Origin: Bacteroidota bacterium
Lineage (GTDB): Bacteria > Bacteroidota > Bacteroidia > Chitinophagales > BACL12
Direction: 5' to 3'
NCBI GenBank assembly: GCA_016706255.1
Contig: JADJJZ010000029.1
Span: forward strand, 1 to 64,000
Length of the DNA: 64,000 nucleotides
A program made the position numbers and the translations under genes. The notes beneath the pieces were generated by a model. That model was not told the origin of the DNA, did not search any database, and saw only the letters and a list, made by a program, of their open reading frames with translations. This document shows positions 47,536-56,501 of the stretch, piece after piece (the stretch's first letter is position 1; the number at the start of each line of letters is the position of its first letter).

Positions 47536-48208
47536 CGTCGAAAGCAGTAGTATCTTCTGAAGAAGTTTGAGCGGCAGCTTTATAATAAACTCTTACACGT
47601 GCCATGTCGCGTAAAAAATCTGTTGTGAGTATTTCGGCAGAACGTATATCCAAACCGGTTCTTTCTTTCAAATCCGCTATTAAAATGGCGCGACGTTCAG
47701 GTTTGATATTTTCAATTTTTTCGTATTCAATGGTTTGTTCACTAAGACCTTCTTTATACCACAAACGTTCAAGGAAGAAGGAAGCGGCCATTAAAGATAC
47801 ATTCGTAAATAATAATTCAACAAAACTTACTTTTTTGGTTGTTAATGCATTAATTACTGCAATTGCTATCACCATAAATAAATACGTCATCTCCTTCATC
47901 GGTATACTAATGGTCCTGTAACGTAAGATGGAAAATATGGCAAACAAACCAAATGCAAATCCCATCTCCAGTTTAATGCCCGATAATAAGTAACATAAAA
48001 AGAAAATGATCATACTGAATAAATAAAAGCTAAATGCATAATTTTTATTCTTTTTGTCACTCCTGTAAATAAATTTGATAAGAATAAATACTATAATAAA
48101 ATTAAACAGAGAACGAATTACCAAATCGGTAAAATCTTCTGTATCAAATAATTTTAAGTCGAGAAATCTAACAGATTCTTCTGCATCCTGGAGTAAAAAA
48201 TTAAGCAT
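47522..48208 (-). CDS. DUF4956 membrane protein
   Basis: The protein has 228 residues with four membrane helices in the first ~135 residues (LFNFIIVFILIKFIY, FYLFSMIIFFLCYLL, MGFAFGLFAIFSILRYR, TYLFMVIAIAVINAL), then a soluble ~95-residue tail with an acidic end (FDDDDD). The FGLFAIFSILRYRT motif is the mark of DUF4956. This family is found next to VTC-domain genes in many bacteria, as here (eight-base overlap). It may form the membrane channel or anchor for the polymerase; this is inference. Confidence 0.88.
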   Translation of the reverse strand: MLNFLLQDAEESVRFLDLKLFDTEDFTDLVIRSLFNFIIVFILIKFIYRSDKKNKNYAFSFYLFSMIIFFLCYLLSGIKLEMGFAFGLFAIFSILRYRTISIPMKEMTYLFMVIAIAVINALTTKKVSFVELLFTNVSLMAASFFLERLWYKEGLSEQTIEYEKIENIKPERRAILIADLKERTGLDIRSAEILTTDFLRDMARVRVYYKAAAQTSSEDTTAFDDDDD

Positions 48209-48953
48209 TTTCGATTCGGTTTATTTGTAGTTTTTTAAATTTGAAATTGTTCTGTTTAAGTTCTTCATACATGAATGCCGCACCTACACTGTATTTGCTG
48301 ATACGCACTTCCGGACATAAATTGTCGCGCATTACCACTTTGAATTTTGAACCTGATGATGAACCGTCAATTTTAAGCTCTGCAATACATAAGCTACTGA
48401 ATTGTCTTTTATTACCCGGAACTTCTAATTCTAAATCGGTATCAATGGTTGCTCTTTCATTTAAAGATTTACTAACAAGCGTAAATCTTTTAAAATCGTT
48501 GCGTAAAGTTGGAATTAAGTCGTCCGGATTAAATGGTGTATGTAAAGTGATAAATTCTTTGGATTTTTCATCAAATACTTCTGTAAACTCAGGAATCTTA
48601 ATGCGCGATTTGATGGTGCGTTTTGTATTCGTTTTGAATTTTATCTCTAAAAAATTTAAGTTGCTTTCTACGTATTGTCTGATTCGTATTTTATACCGGT
48701 TTACGCGTTTGTTATGGTGTTGAGTGTAAAAGAAAAAATCTTTGGTATCAAAATAAATGTTGCGGTATGAAAATAATCTTGTTCCATTAATATCCAACAC
48801 TTTATAATCTTCCGCCATCTGAGCAAGAATTTCAGGTAGTTTTGCCCTGTCGAAAAAATACTTCATGTCTTTTCGATTCATCAATTCCACCTTTTCCATC
48901 TCACCTAAAGTAATAGGAGCAAAGTGTGTTAGTATTTCGGGAAGATTTTGCAC
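48201..48953 (-). CDS. VTC-domain (polyphosphate polymerase-type) protein
   Basis: The protein has 250 residues, all one CYTH/TTM-like tunnel domain. The basic and acidic residues lining such a tunnel appear in order: RKDMKYFF, YRNIYFDT, RYKIRIRQY, FLEIKFKTN, RATID, AELKID and SKYSVG. In yeast Vtc4 this domain makes polyphosphate from ATP at the membrane. Whether the bacterial form makes polyphosphate, or modifies another polymer, is not known. The lipoprotein gene upstream ends at the next base. Confidence 0.88.
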   Translation of the reverse strand: MQNLPEILTHFAPITLGEMEKVELMNRKDMKYFFDRAKLPEILAQMAEDYKVLDINGTRLFSYRNIYFDTKDFFFYTQHHNKRVNRYKIRIRQYVESNLNFLEIKFKTNTKRTIKSRIKIPEFTEVFDEKSKEFITLHTPFNPDDLIPTLRNDFKRFTLVSKSLNERATIDTDLELEVPGNKRQFSSLCIAELKIDGSSSGSKFKVVMRDNLCPEVRISKYSVGAAFMYEELKQNNFKFKKLQINRIENA

Positions 48954-49361
48954 TTATCTGTTTTCGATTATGATATCATCAATTTCTACTACCGAATTAT
49001 TATCAGTAATTTCTACTTCCACAATTTTTGCCTCAGTTGAACCATTACAGGTTAAGCAATCGGAATAGGCGTAAATCGTGTATTTACCTTTTCTTAAATA
49101 TTCAAATTTATAAGTGCCATCGTAAGCAGTTCGAACTTCATCGTCGTAAGCGGTATTGTCACCATAAATAATGTAAACTTTTTCATCTCCACCATAATAT
49201 TCCTGGTATAAAGTGCCTGAAGCATTGTAGCGTTCAACATAAATTTTTCCGGTAATGGTTGATGTGCCGCCGTCGCCCGGTAAAGTAGAGCAACCTGAAA
49301 ATGTAAATAGAGATAATAGTATAAGGCCTGTAATGCTGAATCGGAGGAGCTTAAAATACAT
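48954..49361 (-). CDS. lipoprotein with carboxypeptidase-regulatory/SpaA-like domain
   Basis: The protein has 135 residues from ATG 49361 (MYFKLLRFSITGLILLSLF); the upstream start at 49400 would put residues ahead of the signal peptide. The lipobox is TFSGC. The mature part (STITGKIYVERYNASG, DGTYKFEYLRKGKYTIYAYS) is a single Ig-fold of the CarboxypepD_reg/SpaA type. It is the first gene of the VTC/DUF4956 operon and likely the surface-exposed component. Confidence 0.82.
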   Translation of the reverse strand: MYFKLLRFSITGLILLSLFTFSGCSTLPGDGGTSTITGKIYVERYNASGTLYQEYYGGDEKVYIIYGDNTAYDDEVRTAYDGTYKFEYLRKGKYTIYAYSDCLTCNGSTEAKIVEVEITDNNSVVEIDDIIIENR

Positions 49362-49400
49362 AGTTAAGGTATTTGGATACATTAAATTCAAGTTAACCAA

Positions 49401-49712
49401 ATGTTAGGTTTTTATTAACAGGGTAAATTTAAATGTTTTTCTGCCATTTCAATACTTTGGAGTAAGTAATTACAATCAGTAAACTGCTCCGTAGTCAAAT
49501 GTATGGTCAAATTTAACTGCTTTGGATTGTTGATACATGCTATAACAAGCCGGTAAATGTTGAATACCCCGTTTATGACTAAAAAATTGCACTTTGGTTT
49601 AAGATTTGTATTGATAATCAATGGCTAAGAACAATTTTGACAACTTTTAACGTTAAAACGGGTTAACAAACCATACATGCGGATAAAAACCTGCTATTAT
49701 TGCAATTAAGAT
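49401..49712. other. intergenic region, possible small minus-strand frame
   Basis: A 312-base divergent spacer between the VTC operon and the M1 peptidase gene. The minus strand keeps a 68-codon frame at 49415-49621 with only a TTG start; its IHLTTEQFTDCNYLLQSIEM segment looks slightly protein-like, but there is no signal to back it. A TATTATTG at about 49693 is a near match to a -7 box for the peptidase gene. Confidence 0.35.
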
Positions 49713-51392
49713 TTGACCAACATGAATAAAAATCACTTAATTACTTTACTTATTACCCTGATACTTACGCAGGTATCATCTGCCCAATTATTTGATAAAA
49801 CAGAAGTTTTTACAAAAAAAGACTCCCTCCGCGGAACACTTTTACCTGAACGGACCTGTTTTGACGTTACCTATTATAACCTAACTGTTGATTTAGATAT
49901 TACCGGAAAAACGTTAATTGGTTCAAACGATATTTATTTTACGGCAGTCACCGATTTCGATAAATTACAAATCGATTTGTTCGACAATCTGAAAATTGAT
50001 GGTATCATATGGAAAGGCAAAAAACTTGATTTCACACGCGAATTCAACGCTGTATTTGTGAAATTCCCACAAAAAATTAAAAAAGGTGATAAACAAATGT
50101 TTACCGTTAACTATTCAGGTGCGCCTCAAATTGCTAAAAATGCGCCCTGGGATGGCGGATTTTCGTTTGCTACCGATAAAAATGGTAACCCATGGGTTGG
50201 TGTTTCGTGCGAAGGACTAGGGGCCAGCGTTTGGTGGCCAAATAAAGATCACCTCAGCGATGAGCCGGATAGTATGATGATTAATGCAATTGTGCCGGCA
50301 GATTTAATGTGTGTTGCCAATGGAAACCTTATAGAAAAAAAGGAAATGCCGAAAAGTCGCACCAAATATTCATGGAAAGTGAGTTATCCGATAAACAATT
50401 ACAATGTAACGCTCAATATTGGCAAATACGCCCATTTTGGTGATACTTATACCAATGCTGATGGCTCTGTTTTAGCATTGGATTACTATGTTTTGGATTA
50501 TAATCTCGAAACGGCTAAAAAACAATTTGAACAGGTTAAACCCATGATGGCTTGTTATGAAAAATATCTTGGGAAATACCCTTTTATAAAAGATGGTTAT
50601 GCAATGGTTGAAACACCCTATTTAGGTATGGAACATCAAAGTGCAGTTGCTTATGGCAATCAGTATAAAACGGGTTATTTAGGTTACGACTTTTCCGGAA
50701 TTAATTTGGATTTTGATTATATCATCATCCACGAAACAGGCCATGAATGGTGGGGAAATAATGTAAGTGCTAAAGATATTGCCGATTTATGGATACATGA
50801 AGGGTTCTGTACTTATACAGAAAGCATTTATGTTGAATGTTTGTTCGGTTACGATGTGGCTATGAAATACATTGAAGCCATGAAAAATAATGTCGTAAAC
50901 GGCGGACCAATTATCGGAAAATATGATGTTAATAATGAGGGAAGCGCCGATATGTATAACAAAAGTGCCATTTTCCTCAATACTTTGCGTTCGCAGGTTG
51001 ATAATGATGCACTTTGGTGGAGTATAATTTCCGGTATACAGAAAGATTTTGGTAAACAAACTGTTACTACCGCACAAATTGAAAATTACATAAGCCGTAA
51101 GGCAGGTAAAGATTTTAGCAAGTTGTTCGACCAGTATTTACGAAACGCTGCATTACCGGTGCTTGAATATAAAATAGTGCCCAAAGCCGAAGGAATAGAA
51201 CTTACCTACCGTTGGGTGGCAAATGTAGCCGGATTTAATATGCCAATTAAGTATATCAACCAGTTGGGTAAGGCACTCTGGCTGAATCCAACAACCGAAT
51301 GGCAAACTATTACCTTAAACGGAACTGACGAAAAAAGCTTTAAATTGGATACCACCCATTTTTATTTCACTGAAAAACAAGTAAAGAGCTAA
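49713..51392 (+). CDS. secreted M1-family metallopeptidase
   Basis: The protein has 559 residues and a signal peptide (MNKNHLITLLITLILTQVSSAQ; ATG at 49713 or 49722). The N-terminal beta domain (FDVTYYNLTVDLDI) is followed by GMEHQSAVAYGN (GxMEN-like exopeptidase loop), HETGHEWWGNN and the downstream Glu in DLWIHEGFCTYTE; together HExxHx18E. It is a single-gene peptidase with no C-terminal ERAP-like domain, so short for the family. Likely periplasmic or outer-membrane peptide trimming. Confidence 0.92.
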   Translation: MTNMNKNHLITLLITLILTQVSSAQLFDKTEVFTKKDSLRGTLLPERTCFDVTYYNLTVDLDITGKTLIGSNDIYFTAVTDFDKLQIDLFDNLKIDGIIWKGKKLDFTREFNAVFVKFPQKIKKGDKQMFTVNYSGAPQIAKNAPWDGGFSFATDKNGNPWVGVSCEGLGASVWWPNKDHLSDEPDSMMINAIVPADLMCVANGNLIEKKEMPKSRTKYSWKVSYPINNYNVTLNIGKYAHFGDTYTNADGSVLALDYYVLDYNLETAKKQFEQVKPMMACYEKYLGKYPFIKDGYAMVETPYLGMEHQSAVAYGNQYKTGYLGYDFSGINLDFDYIIIHETGHEWWGNNVSAKDIADLWIHEGFCTYTESIYVECLFGYDVAMKYIEAMKNNVVNGGPIIGKYDVNNEGSADMYNKSAIFLNTLRSQVDNDALWWSIISGIQKDFGKQTVTTAQIENYISRKAGKDFSKLFDQYLRNAALPVLEYKIVPKAEGIELTYRWVANVAGFNMPIKYINQLGKALWLNPTTEWQTITLNGTDEKSFKLDTTHFYFTEKQVKS

Positions 51393-51494
51393 ACCTTCAT
51401 TTTTTAAGGTTTTATCGAATAAAACACTGTAATTGAGCCTGATAAACTGTTGATATTCAGTTTTTTTATATAGATTTACGAAAAACAAACAGGT

Positions 51495-51986
51495 ATGCTC
51501 AATCAGTTATTCAATCTGGCCCAGGAACACTTAGGAGGAATTTCAAGGGATATTCCCGAACTTACTGATCTTGACAGCAAACAAGTTTCATCAATAACCT
51601 CCCAAACGGTTGTAAATACAATTTTACAACAGGCAAAAAAGGGAAACATGGGTTCATTGAAAGAAATGTTGTCCGGCGACAATACCGACCAAAATAATCA
51701 AGTTGTGCAGCAATTGCAGGGCCCAATTATGAATCAACTCCAAAGTAAACTGAATATTTCGGGTCAAAGTGCCCAACAACTGGCCGTTTTAGCGTTACCA
51801 ATCATAATGAATATGCTTAATGGTAAGGTGAAAAATGCTCAATCGTCAGGTTTTGATGTAAATAATGCTTTAAATACAATTGTTTCCAATAAAGGCGGCA
51901 TGCTGAATGGATTATTAGGACTTTTTGGTGGAAATAACAAAAACAGCAAAATGATTAACAATATCATCTCGCAATTGATAAAATAA
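51495..51986 (+). CDS. DUF937-like protein
   Basis: The protein has 163 residues: a Gln/Asn-rich helical region (residues 30-110) and a Gly-rich tail (KGGMLNGLLGLFGGNNKNSK). It resembles the DUF937 (YidB-like) family of small helical proteins of unknown function. No signal peptide. It has its own terminator. Confidence 0.75.
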   Translation: MLNQLFNLAQEHLGGISRDIPELTDLDSKQVSSITSQTVVNTILQQAKKGNMGSLKEMLSGDNTDQNNQVVQQLQGPIMNQLQSKLNISGQSAQQLAVLALPIIMNMLNGKVKNAQSSGFDVNNALNTIVSNKGGMLNGLLGLFGGNNKNSKMINNIISQLIK

Positions 51987-52004
51987 TATTCACCTGATTT
52001 AATT

Positions 52005-52032
52005 AATCCGGTTGCTGAAAGGTAACCGGATT
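52005..52032. terminator. bidirectional terminator
   Basis: AATCCGGTT (52005-52013) and AACCGGATT (52024-52032) form a nine-pair stem followed by eight T on the plus strand, between two convergent genes. Confidence 0.85.
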
Positions 52033-52036
52033 TTTT

Positions 52037-53053
52037 TTATTGGTAATTTTTCAGTGCGGCATTCACTTGCTCAATTTGTTCGGCATTTACATCCAGATGT
52101 GTAACAAACCGCACCCAATTATCACCAATTGCAAATGCATGAATATCGTTTTTTGCCAGATATTGAATAAAATTGGTGTCATTTACGGTTTCTCCTAATC
52201 GGAAAATCACAATATTGGTTTCAACAGATAAAATGGCGTTGACATAATTTAATTGTAATAAAGTATTTTCAATTTGTTTTGCATGTGCATGATCTTCTGC
52301 TAATTGCTCCACATGATTATCTAAACCATAAATACAGGCTGCAGCCATAATACCTGCTTGTCGCATACCGCCACCAAACACTTTGCGAACACGACGGGCT
52401 TTGTCCATATATACCTTCTTACCCGTTAATACCGAACCCATCGGGCAACCTAAACCTTTACTGAAACAGATAGTAATTGTATCAAATAATTTACCATACT
52501 CCGCAGCATTATCACCACTGGCAACCAATGCATTCATTACCCTTGAACCATCTAAATGTAATTTTAAATTATTTGATTTACAAACCTCATGAATGGATTG
52601 CATTGTATGCAAAGGAAATATTTTCCCGCCACCACGATTTGCTGTATTTTCGAGACAAACTAAGCTGGTAATTGGTTTATGTACATCTTCAGGATTAATA
52701 TTATTTAAAATGTCATTTGCTGTAAGTATGCCGCGTTCGCCATTGATATACCGAATGGAACATCCCGAATGAAATGCATATCCACCAACTTCATAACTGT
52801 AAATATGTGCAGTTCTGTCGCAAATAATTTCATCTAATGGTTGCGTTAAAATTTTAATCGCAATTTGGTTCGACATTGTTGCCGTTGGCGTAAATAATGC
52901 AGCTTCGGTTCCAAATAATTTGCAAATTTTTGCTTCTAATGCATTAATGCTAGGGTCTTCTCCAAAAACATCATCACCAACTGCTGCGTGCATCATGTAA
53001 TTGCGCATAGCTGCTGTAGGCTTGGTTACGGTATCACTGCGTAAATCTATCAT
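52037..53053 (-). CDS. ltaE: L-threonine aldolase
   Basis: The protein has 338 residues, a PLP fold-type I enzyme splitting threonine (or allo-threonine) to glycine and acetaldehyde. MIDLRSDTVTKP is the classic N-terminus; HLDGSRVMNA holds the Asp that contacts the PLP ring, and FSKGLGCPMGSVL the PLP Lys. Its start overlaps the rhomboid gene's stop in an ATGA, so it belongs to the minus-strand run beginning at 54150 or further up. Confidence 0.93.
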   Translation of the reverse strand: MIDLRSDTVTKPTAAMRNYMMHAAVGDDVFGEDPSINALEAKICKLFGTEAALFTPTATMSNQIAIKILTQPLDEIICDRTAHIYSYEVGGYAFHSGCSIRYINGERGILTANDILNNINPEDVHKPITSLVCLENTANRGGGKIFPLHTMQSIHEVCKSNNLKLHLDGSRVMNALVASGDNAAEYGKLFDTITICFSKGLGCPMGSVLTGKKVYMDKARRVRKVFGGGMRQAGIMAAACIYGLDNHVEQLAEDHAHAKQIENTLLQLNYVNAILSVETNIVIFRLGETVNDTNFIQYLAKNDIHAFAIGDNWVRFVTHLDVNAEQIEQVNAALKNYQ

Positions 53054-53688
53054 CCGAGTTGTGCTTTAATTTGTTCTAATAAAAGTATAAATAATTCCGG
53101 TTTTAATATTCCGGGAAAAATAAATCCAAACACAGCCCCGTAAAAATGGGCATCGTGGTTAACATTGTCGCGACCTAAACGACCCATATAAACCGAATAA
53201 GCTAAATATAAAATACCAAAAATAAGGGGAGAAATAGTTAATCCCGGAATAAATAATAATCCGATTCCACCATTAAACGGTCCGATTAAAATACAGGAAA
53301 ATAACACTGCAGAAACGGCACCGGATGCTCCCAAGCCACGATAAGTAGCGTCGCGGCGATGTTTGTAATAGGAGGGAACATCAGAAATAATCATCCCTAA
53401 AAAATAAATGCCAATATAAACTAACAAGGCAAAATCCTGAAAAATAATGGGGAGATATACTTTCTCTAAAACCGTTCCGAATGAATATAACACATACATG
53501 TTTACGGCAAGATGTAAAAAATCGGCATGAATAAATCCACTGGTTAAATAACGATGCCATTCACCACGATTATGCATTGCGAAGGGATAAAACAACGCTG
53601 CACCTCGCAATACGGGATTGTTAAATGCCATAAAAGAAGTAATGCAGGTTAAAACAATAATTAATAATGTTATAGAAAAATGTTCCAT
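53050..53688 (-). CDS. rhomboid-family intramembrane serine protease
   Basis: The protein has 212 residues with six membrane helices. HLAVNMY (the conserved H/N oxyanion residues), GLGASGAVSAVLF (catalytic Ser in GASG) and NHDAHFYGAVFG (catalytic His) form the rhomboid Ser-His active site. It cuts single-span membrane proteins inside the membrane; the substrate is unknown. It abuts rlmH (one-base step) and overlaps ltaE. Confidence 0.9.
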   Translation of the reverse strand: MEHFSITLLIIVLTCITSFMAFNNPVLRGAALFYPFAMHNRGEWHRYLTSGFIHADFLHLAVNMYVLYSFGTVLEKVYLPIIFQDFALLVYIGIYFLGMIISDVPSYYKHRRDATYRGLGASGAVSAVLFSCILIGPFNGGIGLLFIPGLTISPLIFGILYLAYSVYMGRLGRDNVNHDAHFYGAVFGFIFPGILKPELFILLLEQIKAQLG

Positions 53689-54150
53689 TTAATGGTGATA
53701 AGGTTCGTTATTAATAATGGTGAAAGCGCGATACAATTGCTCTAAAAAAATAAGCCGCACCATTTGATGCGGAAAGGTAAGTTTTGAAAGACTCAGTTTT
53801 TCATTTGCAAGCGCATAAATTTCATCGCTAAATCCATGCGCGCCACCTAATACAAATACAATATGTTTGATATTAGCAAGTTGTTTTTTAGATATTTCGT
53901 TTGCAAATTCTTTCGAAGTGAAGGTTTTTCCTGTTTCATCCAACAGAATAATATAATCACCCTTTTCAAGGAGTTTTTTCAATAATTCGCCTTCTTTAAT
54001 TTTTGCTTCAGCAGGAGGAAGGGATTTTATATCTGCGGTTTCCTTCCAGGTAAATGAAGTGTATTTCACAATCCTTTTACAATAAACCGCACACTGGTCA
54101 GCAATTAATTTATCTGTAGTTTTTCCAATGCTGATAAATGTAATATGCAT
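53689..54150 (-). CDS. rlmH: 23S rRNA (pseudouridine-1915 N3)-methyltransferase
   Basis: The protein has 153 residues, the usual length of this SPOUT enzyme. LLDETGKTFTSKEFA, FVLGGAHGF (knot loop) and HQMVRLIFLEQLYRAFTIINNEPYHH at the C-terminus (the split signature) are all in place. It methylates the helix-69 pseudouridine in assembled ribosomes using S-adenosylmethionine. Confidence 0.96.
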   Translation of the reverse strand: MHITFISIGKTTDKLIADQCAVYCKRIVKYTSFTWKETADIKSLPPAEAKIKEGELLKKLLEKGDYIILLDETGKTFTSKEFANEISKKQLANIKHIVFVLGGAHGFSDEIYALANEKLSLSKLTFPHQMVRLIFLEQLYRAFTIINNEPYHH

Positions 54151-54194
54151 AAGGTAAATGCAATGATTTTTATTAAATTAGATTGGAAAATAAA

Positions 54195-54782
54195 CTAAAA
54201 TCCCTGTTCGCCAACAACCAGACTTTTTGCAATACCATCAATAATTTTGTCGTTGCGTTCCATCCAGATTTTTGGAGCATGCACATAAAATATTACCCTG
54301 GTATTTGGTGTGTCGTAATAATAATATTTATCACCACTTTGAAAACATAAAGTTCCGGGATAACCATTTCCAAACCGGTATGACTCTGTGCGTTCACAGG
54401 TGCTTAATTCCATTTCTGCTGCCAGTTCATTGCCTTTTAAATTGCTGCCGTAAATTCTTAAATCTGTTCCAGCATCGCCGTTCGTAATAAAATAACCATC
54501 TCCATTATTACTTTTATCAGTTGCAGTAAATCCCTCAGGTAATTCAAAACTAAATCCAAAACGATCGTTGTGAATACTTTTTTTACCATCCGGTTTTTCC
54601 GTGTAATGGGCCGGCGTGGATTCCGATTCAATTATGTTTTCCAAATCGGTATTCGTATCAGTTGCACTACCTAAAGTATCGGTAGTTGTATTGGTATCCG
54701 CTTCATCACCCGCATCACTTTTGCAACCGATTAATACAGTTAATAAAAATAATGCGGGCAATAAAATGGTTATTTTTTTCAT
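54195..54782 (-). CDS. putative lipoprotein
   Basis: The protein has 195 residues. Signal and lipobox (MKKITILLPALFLLTVLIGC) are followed by a Thr/Asp-rich low-complexity linker (about residues 22-60) and a compact C-terminal domain with DRFGFSFELPEGF. The C-terminal part resembles the small PsbP-like/DUF1795-type fold in general look only. It begins six bases after the lepB stop and ends 45 bases before rlmH. Confidence 0.78.
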   Translation of the reverse strand: MKKITILLPALFLLTVLIGCKSDAGDEADTNTTTDTLGSATDTNTDLENIIESESTPAHYTEKPDGKKSIHNDRFGFSFELPEGFTATDKSNNGDGYFITNGDAGTDLRIYGSNLKGNELAAEMELSTCERTESYRFGNGYPGTLCFQSGDKYYYYDTPNTRVIFYVHAPKIWMERNDKIIDGIAKSLVVGEQGF

Positions 54783-54787
54783 GTGCT

Positions 54788-56401
54788 TTAAATAAATTTA
54801 AACATCCGGTCTGTTCGAATCGAACCAATTCGTTTCAGCAACGGTAAATTTTTATCCCAGCTAAACCAAACTAATAATGGTTTGCCTACAATATGGTCTT
54901 CAGGTACATAACCCCAATAACGTGAATCATATGAACGATGGCGGTTATCACCCATCATCCAGTAATAGTTTTGTTTAAAGGTATAAGATGTAATTTTTTT
55001 GCCATCTATGTAAACAAATCCTTTTTTATCACGCGAAACATTATTGTGCTCATACACTTCAATAATACGTTTGTAAGCATAATAACTTTCCGGGGTTATT
55101 TCTACAGTTGCTCCCTTTTTAGGAATCCAGATTGCTGAAAAATCATCAACAGAATTTGGCATACCTTTCGGATTATGTGGAAATAACGCAAAATCACCAT
55201 AACGTAGTCTGTCGTAATGATTTAATGATACACTTTCCACAGCTTTGTTTTTACCCAGTGCTGCTGCATCGGCAATACTCATATTTGCTGTCAGCACTAA
55301 ATTTTTTCCCATCATCACCGTATCCTGAAAATCCATTGGATTGAGTTTCATATCGGTTAAAATATTACCCGCTGATAAAACATTAATATTTTCTTTGAAT
55401 TTAATATCATACGATTTTTGTTGATGTTCAGCAATAAATGCCTTCTTGCCATTTACATATAACACACCATCACTAACCTGAATAGAATCACCCGGTAAAC
55501 CCACACAACGTTTAATATAGTTATCGCGTTTATCAACCGGACGATAAGCTAAATCGCCACTTTGCTGATATTGTGTGCGCATATAATTAAAATAATATCC
55601 GTATGGTTTCTCAACATTATTATTCGCTTTATCATAAGCCTGCATTCTTCTCGCATCATTCATTAATAACGAATAATAACTGTTGGTTTGGTTGGGGAGA
55701 TAAACGGTATCGCCTTCAGGGAAATTAAATACCACAGGGCTGTTGCGATGTATTTTTTCAATGCCCGGAAAACGCATATAGGGTAATTGCACTTTATCAG
55801 AAAATGCTTTTGTCCCCGTAATCGGCATTGTGTGATGAGCAAATGGAAATGCTAATGGCGTGATTGGAAATCTTGCACCGTAATGAAACTTACTCACAAA
55901 TAAAAAGTCACCCGCTTTTAGCGTGCTCTCCATTGATGTGGTAGGAATAGTATATGCTTCAAAAAAGAAGGTGCGAATTAATGTAGCAGCAACAACAGCA
56001 AATGCAATTGCATCGCCCCATTCACGTGCTGCACTTTTTTTAGCAGATTCATGCGGACCGATATATTTTACATCTTTATCAAAACCAAGTTTTAAGAAAT
56101 AGATATAAGGAATCATCATCGATCCAACATATCCCCAAAATGAATCTTTACCGAATACTTTTGAAATTTCATTTGCCATTAATAACCAAACAACCACATT
56201 TAAAACCGGTATCATTAACATGATAAACCAGCTCATTTTTTTTCCGGTTATTTTAACACAGATATATGCATTATAAAATGGAACAAGTGCTTTCCATCCT
56301 GCCTCGCCGGCTTTTTCAAATAATTTATACAAACCAACCAGGGTTCCTACTATCGAAAAAATAAAGAAAATCCAATACCCAATAGGAATAATACTTTCCA
56401 T
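54788..56401 (-). CDS. lepB: signal peptidase I
   Basis: The protein has 537 residues, long for the family because an N-terminal DUF5684-like membrane domain (about residues 1-115, four helices) precedes the S26 domain. TTSMESTLKAGDFLFVSKF carries the catalytic Ser, RDNYIKRCVGLPGDSIQ the catalytic Lys, and MGDNRHRSYDSRYWGYVP is box E. A ~130-residue insertion sits between the Lys and box E. It removes signal peptides from Sec-exported proteins, including the many secreted proteins of this window. A -7 box lies at 56440-56447. Confidence 0.93.
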   Translation of the reverse strand: MESIIPIGYWIFFIFSIVGTLVGLYKLFEKAGEAGWKALVPFYNAYICVKITGKKMSWFIMLMIPVLNVVVWLLMANEISKVFGKDSFWGYVGSMMIPYIYFLKLGFDKDVKYIGPHESAKKSAAREWGDAIAFAVVAATLIRTFFFEAYTIPTTSMESTLKAGDFLFVSKFHYGARFPITPLAFPFAHHTMPITGTKAFSDKVQLPYMRFPGIEKIHRNSPVVFNFPEGDTVYLPNQTNSYYSLLMNDARRMQAYDKANNNVEKPYGYYFNYMRTQYQQSGDLAYRPVDKRDNYIKRCVGLPGDSIQVSDGVLYVNGKKAFIAEHQQKSYDIKFKENINVLSAGNILTDMKLNPMDFQDTVMMGKNLVLTANMSIADAAALGKNKAVESVSLNHYDRLRYGDFALFPHNPKGMPNSVDDFSAIWIPKKGATVEITPESYYAYKRIIEVYEHNNVSRDKKGFVYIDGKKITSYTFKQNYYWMMGDNRHRSYDSRYWGYVPEDHIVGKPLLVWFSWDKNLPLLKRIGSIRTDRMFKFI

Positions 56402-56439
56402 CTATAATTTTTTATGTAAAGAAATTGAACTAAGTGGCA

Positions 56440-56447
56440 CAAAACTA
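56440..56447 (-). promoter_or_regulatory. -7 box of lepB
   Basis: The minus strand reads TAGTTTTG, 38 bases before the lepB ATG, in the 100-base gap after the GT39-type gene. Confidence 0.4.
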
Positions 56448-56501
56448 TATGTTTTCGATGAATAGTAGCTTTTATTCGATTAACAGCAATTTTGTGAACT
56501 G

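Noticed and set aside
49415..49621. 68-codon minus-strand frame in the divergent spacer
   Set aside because: Only a TTG start, no promoter or ribosome site, and its place where promoters are expected; noted as possible but not called a gene.
54805..54835. TTCGAATCGAA stretch resembling a tRNA T-loop
   Set aside because: It lies inside lepB and no cloverleaf arms can be drawn around it.
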